Below, piece by piece: positions 59,236 through 64,000 of a DNA stretch of 64,000 nucleotides. The stretch spans positions 1,054,001-1,118,000 of the forward strand of contig NZ_OY781981.1 in NCBI RefSeq assembly GCF_963677565.1. The letters are read 5' to 3'. The notes beneath the pieces were generated by a model, which searched no databases, was not told the origin of the DNA, and saw nothing but the letters and a program-made list of their open reading frames with translations. Position 1 is the stretch's first letter, and every line of letters starts with the position of its first letter. This stretch comes from an uncultured Draconibacterium sp. GTDB taxonomy: Bacteria > Bacteroidota > Bacteroidia > Bacteroidales > Prolixibacteraceae. The translations under genes and the position numbers were made by a program.

Positions 59236-60684
59236 ATGAAACAAATCAAAATATTGAGCTCAGTAGCTCTTTTATCACTGTTATTCTGCGAAACGGTAAT
59301 GGCACAAGTAGGGAAACCTTATATACACGATCCTTCAACAATAATGGAATGCGACGGAAAGTATTATACTTTTGGAACCGGCAGAGGCGGTTTAATATCT
59401 GAAGATGGCTGGGTTTGGAATGGTGGGGGAGTACGCCCCGGTGGCGGTGCAGCTCCTGATGCCATGAAAATCGGCGACCGTTATCTTGTTGTTTATGGTG
59501 CAACCGGTGGTGGCCTCGGAGGCGGACACAACGGACGAATTCTGACCATGTGGAACAAAACACTCGATCCAAATTCTCCTGATTTTGAATATTCAGAGCC
59601 TGTTGAAGTGGTTCGCTCGGAAGGAATGGAAGATAATGATGCCATTGATCCGGGCTTGTTGCTCGATCCAACCACAGGGCGCTTATGGTGTTCGTACGGA
59701 ACTTATTTTGGCTTTATTCGCCTAATCGAGCTTGATCCCGAAACCGGGAAGCGTGTTGAAGGCAATGAAGCAATAGATATTGCCATCGACTGTGAGGCAA
59801 CAACAATGATGTACCGTAACGGGTGGTATTATCTACTGGGTACACACGGAACCTGTTGCGATGGTGCCAATTCTACCTACAATATAGTAGTTGGACGTTC
59901 GAAAAAAGTTACCGGCCCTTATGTCGATAATATGGGACGGGAAATGCTTAAAGGTGGTGGTAAAATGGTTATTGCTGCCGGCGGACGAGTTACTGGTCCG
60001 GGGCATTTCGGATTGATAAATATTGATGAAGGCGTGCAAAAAATGTCGTGCCATTTTGAAGCTGATTTAGATCGGAGTGGCCGCAGTGTATTGGGTATTC
60101 GCCCGTTACTTTGGAAAAACGACTGGCCGGTTGCAGGCGATCCGTTAAAAGAAGGAACTTACGAAATTGAATCGGAAAGAAGAGGATATGCTTTGGAGTT
60201 GGTGGTGGATTTTGTACGTATGCCACGTGGAACACACCGGTTTTGGGAAGATGCAGATAAACCGGTTGAACCTATCCCGTCGCAAACTTTAGAAGATGTT
60301 ATTGACACCTGGCCAACCGGAGATATTGGTGTAAGAATTGGTGATTACATGTTCCGTCCGCACCAGCGATGGACGATAACTGCCGTAACTGAAGCCGGCG
60401 GATACCTGGGCGGGCCATACTATAAAATAGTTATTGAAGGAACAGAACGCGCCCTGGCAGCTACGGCAGAAGCAGAAGTAATTGCCGTGCCGGAATTTAC
60501 GGGTGCCGACGAGCAATTGTGGAGAATTGAGCAATTAATTGACGGAACGTACAGGATTATGCCAAAGGTGGTTCCAAATTCAACTAAGAAGCTGGCGTTG
60601 GTTTCTTCAGGAGACAGTACACCTACACTTGCTGAATTTGATTTTAACAGCGACAATTCTAAATGGAATTTTAGAGATCACTAA
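59236..60684 (+). CDS. Secreted glycoside hydrolase family 43-like protein
   Basis: This 482-residue protein has a signal peptide (~1-24, ending AQ). The five-bladed propeller of the GH43 family spans ~25-320, with candidate catalytic Asp32 (YIHDPSTI), Asp138 (AIDPGLLLD) and Glu187 (CEATTMMYRNGWYYLLG), and GPGHFG. The C-terminal ~160 residues look like a ricin- or lectin-type module (GYALELVVDF, AGGYLGGPYYKIVI, EQLWRIEQ). It probably cleaves arabinose- or xylose-containing glycans in the periplasm. Exact linkage cannot be told. Confidence 0.8.
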   Translation: MKQIKILSSVALLSLLFCETVMAQVGKPYIHDPSTIMECDGKYYTFGTGRGGLISEDGWVWNGGGVRPGGGAAPDAMKIGDRYLVVYGATGGGLGGGHNGRILTMWNKTLDPNSPDFEYSEPVEVVRSEGMEDNDAIDPGLLLDPTTGRLWCSYGTYFGFIRLIELDPETGKRVEGNEAIDIAIDCEATTMMYRNGWYYLLGTHGTCCDGANSTYNIVVGRSKKVTGPYVDNMGREMLKGGGKMVIAAGGRVTGPGHFGLINIDEGVQKMSCHFEADLDRSGRSVLGIRPLLWKNDWPVAGDPLKEGTYEIESERRGYALELVVDFVRMPRGTHRFWEDADKPVEPIPSQTLEDVIDTWPTGDIGVRIGDYMFRPHQRWTITAVTEAGGYLGGPYYKIVIEGTERALAATAEAEVIAVPEFTGADEQLWRIEQLIDGTYRIMPKVVPNSTKKLALVSSGDSTPTLAEFDFNSDNSKWNFRDH

Positions 60685-60708
60685 AAAAAGGATAAAAATA
60701 TTTTGCTG

Positions 60709-60744
60709 AAGGCGCTCGTTGATTCAACCTGCGCCTTTCTTTTG
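60709..60744 (+). terminator. Intrinsic terminator of the GH43-like gene
   Basis: AAGGCGC (60709-60715) pairs with GCGCCTT (60731-60737), with a further GTTG/CAAC pairing inside. TTTCTTTT follows. It directly abuts the convergent rsgA stop at 60747. Confidence 0.8.
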
Positions 60745-60746
60745 GC

Positions 60747-61706
60747 TTAAAATGCAGGTCGGTGTTTATCATCCGGTTCCAGTAAGCCTAAATAACTTCT
60801 GAATCGGGAAGGGGCTATCTGATAGTTTTCCACGGCCTCTTTAACGGCACAACCGGGTTCGTGGGTATGCGAGCAATTGTTGTACTGGCAGTGCTCCGAA
60901 AATTTAAATATCTCAACAAAATAATGCGAAATCTCCCAGGGTTCCATTTCCAAAACACCAAAGGCTTTAATTCCGGGCGTATCGATAATGTACCCGCCAA
61001 AATTCAGCTTAAACAGTTGTGAATAGGTGGTGGTATGTTTTCCGGTTTTGTGCGAATCGGAAATCTCCATCGTTTTCAAATTCAGTCCCGGCTGAATTAG
61101 GTTGATGAGTGTTGATTTTCCAACGCCGCTGTGCCCGTTAATTACGTTGGTTTTATCTTTTAAAGCTTCCTTAAGTTCATCGATACCGGTTCCTTCTTTA
61201 GCTGACGTTTTAAGGCATTTATAGCCAATATTTCGATAGATCTGCATCAACAGGTTCATCTCTTCCGTTTCGTCTTCGTTATAGCGGTCAGCTTTGTTAA
61301 ACACAATCATTACCGGAATGCGATAGGCCTCGGCCGATGCCAGGTAACGGTCGATGAAAGTGGTAGTGGTAACCGGGTATTGCATGGTTACTACCAGAAC
61401 TGCCTGGTCGATATTGGCAGCAATAATATGCGCCTGTTTCGAAAGATTAATAGAACGCCGGATAATGTAATTTTTGCGTTCGTTGATTTTGGTAATCAAA
61501 CCAACCTGCGCCACATTTTCATCAGCAGACACGTTTTGGAGCGTGAATCCCACACGATCGCCAACGGCAACGGGGTTTGTGTTCCGAATTCCTTTAATGC
61601 GAAATTTGCCCTTTATTTTGCATTCGTAGGTATTTCCGTTTTCATCCTCAACGGTGTACCAGCTACCGGTCGATTTTATTACTAATCCTTCTTTCAAATT
61701 GTTCAA
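60747..61706 (-). CDS. rsgA: Ribosome small subunit-dependent GTPase RsgA
   Basis: This 319-residue circularly permuted GTPase assists late 30S maturation. The N-terminal OB-fold (~1-70) is followed by G4 (VFNKADRY), then G1 (GHSGVGKSTLI) and G3 (IDTPGIKAFG), the permuted order. HCQYNNCSHTHEPGCAV binds zinc. It appears monocistronic. A parS-like site and a repeat lie upstream of its start. Confidence 0.96.
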   Translation of the reverse strand: MNNLKEGLVIKSTGSWYTVEDENGNTYECKIKGKFRIKGIRNTNPVAVGDRVGFTLQNVSADENVAQVGLITKINERKNYIIRRSINLSKQAHIIAANIDQAVLVVTMQYPVTTTTFIDRYLASAEAYRIPVMIVFNKADRYNEDETEEMNLLMQIYRNIGYKCLKTSAKEGTGIDELKEALKDKTNVINGHSGVGKSTLINLIQPGLNLKTMEISDSHKTGKHTTTYSQLFKLNFGGYIIDTPGIKAFGVLEMEPWEISHYFVEIFKFSEHCQYNNCSHTHEPGCAVKEAVENYQIAPSRFRSYLGLLEPDDKHRPAF

Positions 61707-61765
61707 TTTTCAGCAAAGGTAGTTTTTCTGCTGTTTATCAGGAAATTTCCCGAAACACCTGATGA

Positions 61766-61781
61766 TTTTTCACGTGGAACA
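61766..61781. other. Degenerate parS-like site
   Basis: TTTTTCACGTGGAACA matches TGTTNCACGTGNAACA at all but one defined base. It lies in the gap between rsgA and tdh, in non-coding DNA, adding weight to the site at 54431. Confidence 0.55.
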
Positions 61782-61793
61782 AATTAGAATATC

Positions 61794-61892
61794 GAATGAT
61801 GATTAACGATTTTTGATTTAAGAATTGAAATACGTGCAGAGTTTATGTACTGACTCTTTACTTCCGAAATCTTCATTCGTTAATCATCATTC
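61794..61892. repeat. GATTAACGAAT-family inverted repeat, third copy
   Basis: Perfect 16-bp arms, GAATGATGATTAACGA (61794-61809) and its complement (61877-61892), surround 67 nt. It follows the tdh gene on the minus strand and lies upstream of rsgA. Confidence 0.65.
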
Positions 61893-61901
61893 ATCATTCT
61901 T

Positions 61902-62930
61902 TTATTCCCAATCCAAAATGATCTTTCCGCAGTCGCCTGATTCCATAATTTCAAAGGCTTCCTGGTAATCGTCGGCTTTAAAACGGTGGGTAATAACGGG
62001 CGAAATATCGAGGCCGGTGGTCAGCATCATTTCCATGTGGTACCAGGTTTCGTACATTTCGCGGCCATAAATTCCTTTTAATGTTAATCCTTTAAAAATG
62101 AGCTTGCTCCAGTTAATTTGAGTGCGTTCAGGCAGCAAACCAAGCAAACTTATCTTTCCGCCGTTGTACATGTGGTTTACCATGTCGTTAAAGGCAACCG
62201 GCGAACCCGAACATTCCAAACCAATATCAAAACCACTTACCATATGATGTACTTCCATGGCTTCTTTAATGCTTTCTTTGGTAGGATCGATAACACGCGT
62301 AGCACCCATTTTTCGGGCCAGATCGCGGCGGTATTTACTTAAATCGGTGCCGATGATATTGCGGGCTCCGGCAAATTTACAAATGGCAGCTGCCATGGCT
62401 CCAATTGGCCCGCCAATTCCGGTAATTAATACATCTTCGCCCAACAAAGGGAAAGATAGAGCAGTGTGTGTGGCATTGCCCAGCGGATCCATAATAGCCA
62501 TCATTTCATCCGAAATTCGGGGATCGATGTGCAACACGTTTTTTGCCGGAACAGAAATATATTCAGCAAAACCACCGTCGCGGTTTACACCAATTCCAAT
62601 GGTGTTATCGCAAATGTGTTGGCGACCGCGCCTGCAGTTTCGGCAGAAACCACATGAAATATGGCCTTCCACAGTAACTCGTTCACCTACTTTTACTCGG
62701 TCAACCTCCGAGCCAACTTCTACCACGGTTCCCATGTATTCGTGGCCAATAGTCACCGGTGTTTTAATAGTTTGTTGCGCCCATTCGTCCCATTTGTAAA
62801 TATGCAAATCGGTGCCACAAATGGCTGCTTTCTGAACTTTTAAGAGAATATCATTGGGTCTTACCTGTGGCATTGGTACGTCTTCCATCCAAATGCCTTT
62901 CTCAGGTTTACTTTTTACAATTGCCTTCAT
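61902..62930 (-). CDS. tdh: L-threonine 3-dehydrogenase
   Basis: This 342-residue zinc-containing medium-chain dehydrogenase oxidises threonine to 2-amino-3-ketobutyrate with NAD+. ICGTDLHIYKW (catalytic Cys), GHEYMGTVVEVGS, the structural-zinc CGFCRNCRRGRQHIC, VLITGIGGPIGAMAAAICKFAG and GREMYETWYHMEMML match Tdh. Its usual partner kbl is not in the window. Related sorbitol-type dehydrogenases are less likely given the last motif. Confidence 0.92.
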   Translation of the reverse strand: MKAIVKSKPEKGIWMEDVPMPQVRPNDILLKVQKAAICGTDLHIYKWDEWAQQTIKTPVTIGHEYMGTVVEVGSEVDRVKVGERVTVEGHISCGFCRNCRRGRQHICDNTIGIGVNRDGGFAEYISVPAKNVLHIDPRISDEMMAIMDPLGNATHTALSFPLLGEDVLITGIGGPIGAMAAAICKFAGARNIIGTDLSKYRRDLARKMGATRVIDPTKESIKEAMEVHHMVSGFDIGLECSGSPVAFNDMVNHMYNGGKISLLGLLPERTQINWSKLIFKGLTLKGIYGREMYETWYHMEMMLTTGLDISPVITHRFKADDYQEAFEIMESGDCGKIILDWE

Positions 62931-63020
62931 TAATATTAAGCTTGTCAGTTATTACAGGTGCAAGTTAAGACAAAAATATCGTCGAAAATCTAAGTAAAGT
63001 CAGTTTTGAAAATTCTTAGC

Positions 63021-64000
63021 TTAACTGATATTTGAAGGGGTCAATTGTTTTTTCGACATGAATTTAACGGGGTACCAAGAGGCAATAAAACCGATAACGA
63101 GAACAGCTAAAAAAGCCAGAATGATGTCGGTAAAAATGATGTGAACCGGGTAGGCCGAAATAACAAACGAACCTCCTGCCCCCGGTAATTTAACCAGCTC
63201 GAAAGTGATTTGTAGCCAGCAAACAAACACGCCCAAAATGGTGCCTAAAACACCTCCTGCCAAAGAAATTAACCAGCCTTCGAAAAGAAAAATATGGTTA
63301 ATATTTTTTACCGGAAGTCCCATGCTGCTCAGAATTGATATGTCCTCTTTTTTATCGATGTACAGCATCGTGAGGTTGCCGATCATATTTCCGGAAGCCA
63401 GCAACAAAATAAAAACAAGGATAAAATAAACAGCCCATTTTTCCGACTTCATGGTTTTAAAAACCAGGTCGTGTTGCTGTTCTTTGTTTTTCACGTGGAA
63501 CCCTGCTCCCAGAATTTGCTCCAGTTTATCTTGAATATCATCAACGTCGGCTCCATCGGAAACGGCCAGTTCAATAGCTGATATGTCGTTTTCACTCTCA
63601 AAAAGTTTGGCCGCAAATTCTTTCGATACCAGCATGTATTTAGCATCCACATCTTCGAGAACGGCAAAAACTGCCGACGGGTAAAGATAGTCGTGGTTAA
63701 ATGCCCGCGATGGATTTAACGAAACCTGTTTACCTTTTTTAGGCACATAAATATGCAGCGGATCGAGAAACGAAACACCTACGCCCAGGTTATTTGCAAT
63801 ACCACGGCCTACAACAGCATAATTGATACCGTCTTTTTCAAGATAGTACTTGCCTTCAATTAACAGTTTGTCGATATTTGTGTAATCAGGATAATTATCC
63901 GGAACACCCTTCACCGTAGCCGGAAATTGTCTTTTTCCATAACGAAGCATCGCTACTTCTTCAATAATTTCAGCATATGAAACTACGTCAGGCAAAGATT
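63021..64000 (-). CDS. FtsX/LolE-type ABC transporter permease (partial, N-terminus outside window)
   Basis: At least 325 residues of the C-terminal part are present; the frame runs off the right edge, so the TTG at 63995 is not the real start. A periplasmic MacB-like core domain precedes three membrane helices (WAVYFILVFILLLASGNMIG, LISLAGGVLGTILGVFVCWL, IIFTDIILAFLAVLVIGFIASW) and the ending YPVKFMSKKQ. This is the LolC/LolE-like layout used in lipoprotein release. The matching ATPase gene is outside the window. Confidence 0.85.
   Translation of the reverse strand, partial: SLPDVVSYAEIIEEVAMLRYGKRQFPATVKGVPDNYPDYTNIDKLLIEGKYYLEKDGINYAVVGRGIANNLGVGVSFLDPLHIYVPKKGKQVSLNPSRAFNHDYLYPSAVFAVLEDVDAKYMLVSKEFAAKLFESENDISAIELAVSDGADVDDIQDKLEQILGAGFHVKNKEQQHDLVFKTMKSEKWAVYFILVFILLLASGNMIGNLTMLYIDKKEDISILSSMGLPVKNINHIFLFEGWLISLAGGVLGTILGVFVCWLQITFELVKLPGAGGSFVISAYPVHIIFTDIILAFLAVLVIGFIASWYPVKFMSKKQLTPSNIS
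63487..63502. other. Degenerate parS-like site inside the permease gene
   Basis: TTTTTCACGTGGAACC keeps the CACGTGGAAC core and encodes part of the permease on the minus strand (FHVKN). It has two mismatches to TGTTNCACGTGNAACA. Confidence 0.4.

Noticed and set aside
63995..64000. TTG at 63995 as the start of the permease
   Set aside because: The frame is open to the window edge and the family has an N-terminal membrane helix that is missing here.
1..64000. tRNA, rRNA, CRISPR arrays, insertion sequences or prophage genes
   Set aside because: I looked through the gaps and found no cloverleaf, spaced direct repeat array, transposase or phage gene; a tRNAscan or CRISPR search could still reveal a missed case.

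Overview
The window comes from a Bacteroidota chromosome, most like the Marinilabiliales/Prolixibacteraceae branch (lineage inferred from gene content and promoters, not from a marker-gene tree). The signs are TAnnTTTG-type -7 boxes with upstream TTTG, a b558-type sdhC-sdhA-sdhB set, TonB-dependent receptors with N-terminal carboxypeptidase-like domains, DUF4292/DUF4175 proteins and the order dut-TPR-DUF4292-EnvC. No rRNA, tRNA, insertion sequence, prophage or CRISPR array was seen. Almost all of the sequence is ordinary protein coding.

Layout. 1-4.1 kb: the 3' end of a TamB-like gene, then the succinate dehydrogenase/fumarate reductase operon with a strong promoter and terminator. 4.2-6.2 kb: a queuosine unit (yhhQ-type transporter, queC, queF) headed by a preQ1-I-like riboswitch. 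6.4-14.3 kb (minus strand): purine deaminase, two Gfo/Idh/MocA oxidoreductases with a TIM-barrel isomerase, a thioesterase and a TonB-dependent receptor. 14.4-19.8 kb (plus): dtd, a MazG-like gene, ilvE, an ECF sigma factor with its presumed anti-sigma factor and a target outer-membrane protein, and an ICMT-like methyltransferase. 19.8-23 kb (minus): a DUF4143 ATPase and a lipoprotein amidohydrolase. 23.1-31 kb (plus): an uptake and heme operon (small membrane protein, TonB receptor, RhtX/FptX-like permease, hemN, hemG, hemH, small membrane protein). 31-47 kb: mixed housekeeping (aldehyde dehydrogenase, OsmC, Crp/Fnr, GNAT, EnvC, DUF4292, TPR, dut, hemW, VanZ, Rrf2, LutB-like, rpiB, flippase, glutaminyl cyclotransferase, ruvB, receiver protein).

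48 kb: a 437-bp AT-rich gap with two TTATNCACA DnaA boxes. The genes on either side are transcribed away from it. It is followed by a tightly packed plus-strand operon (DUF4175, RsbW-like ATPase, ybeY, mnmG, apt, uvrC, then mnmA). A 15/16 match to the parS centromere consensus lies exactly at the mnmG/apt junction, and weaker parS-like sites lie at about 60.2, 61.8 and 63.5 kb. Together these suggest that the window contains or lies close to the chromosomal origin. 58.4-60.7 kb: two secreted carbohydrate-related proteins. 60.7-64 kb (minus): rsgA, tdh and a truncated FtsX/LolE-type permease.

The most interesting items are the preQ1 riboswitch, the candidate oriC/parS region, the matching ECF-type promoters in front of the sigma gene and its outer-membrane target, and the combination of outer-membrane receptor, single-subunit permease and late heme-synthesis enzymes. 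A family of hairpin-forming intergenic repeats (core GATGATTAACGAAT) occurs at least three times.
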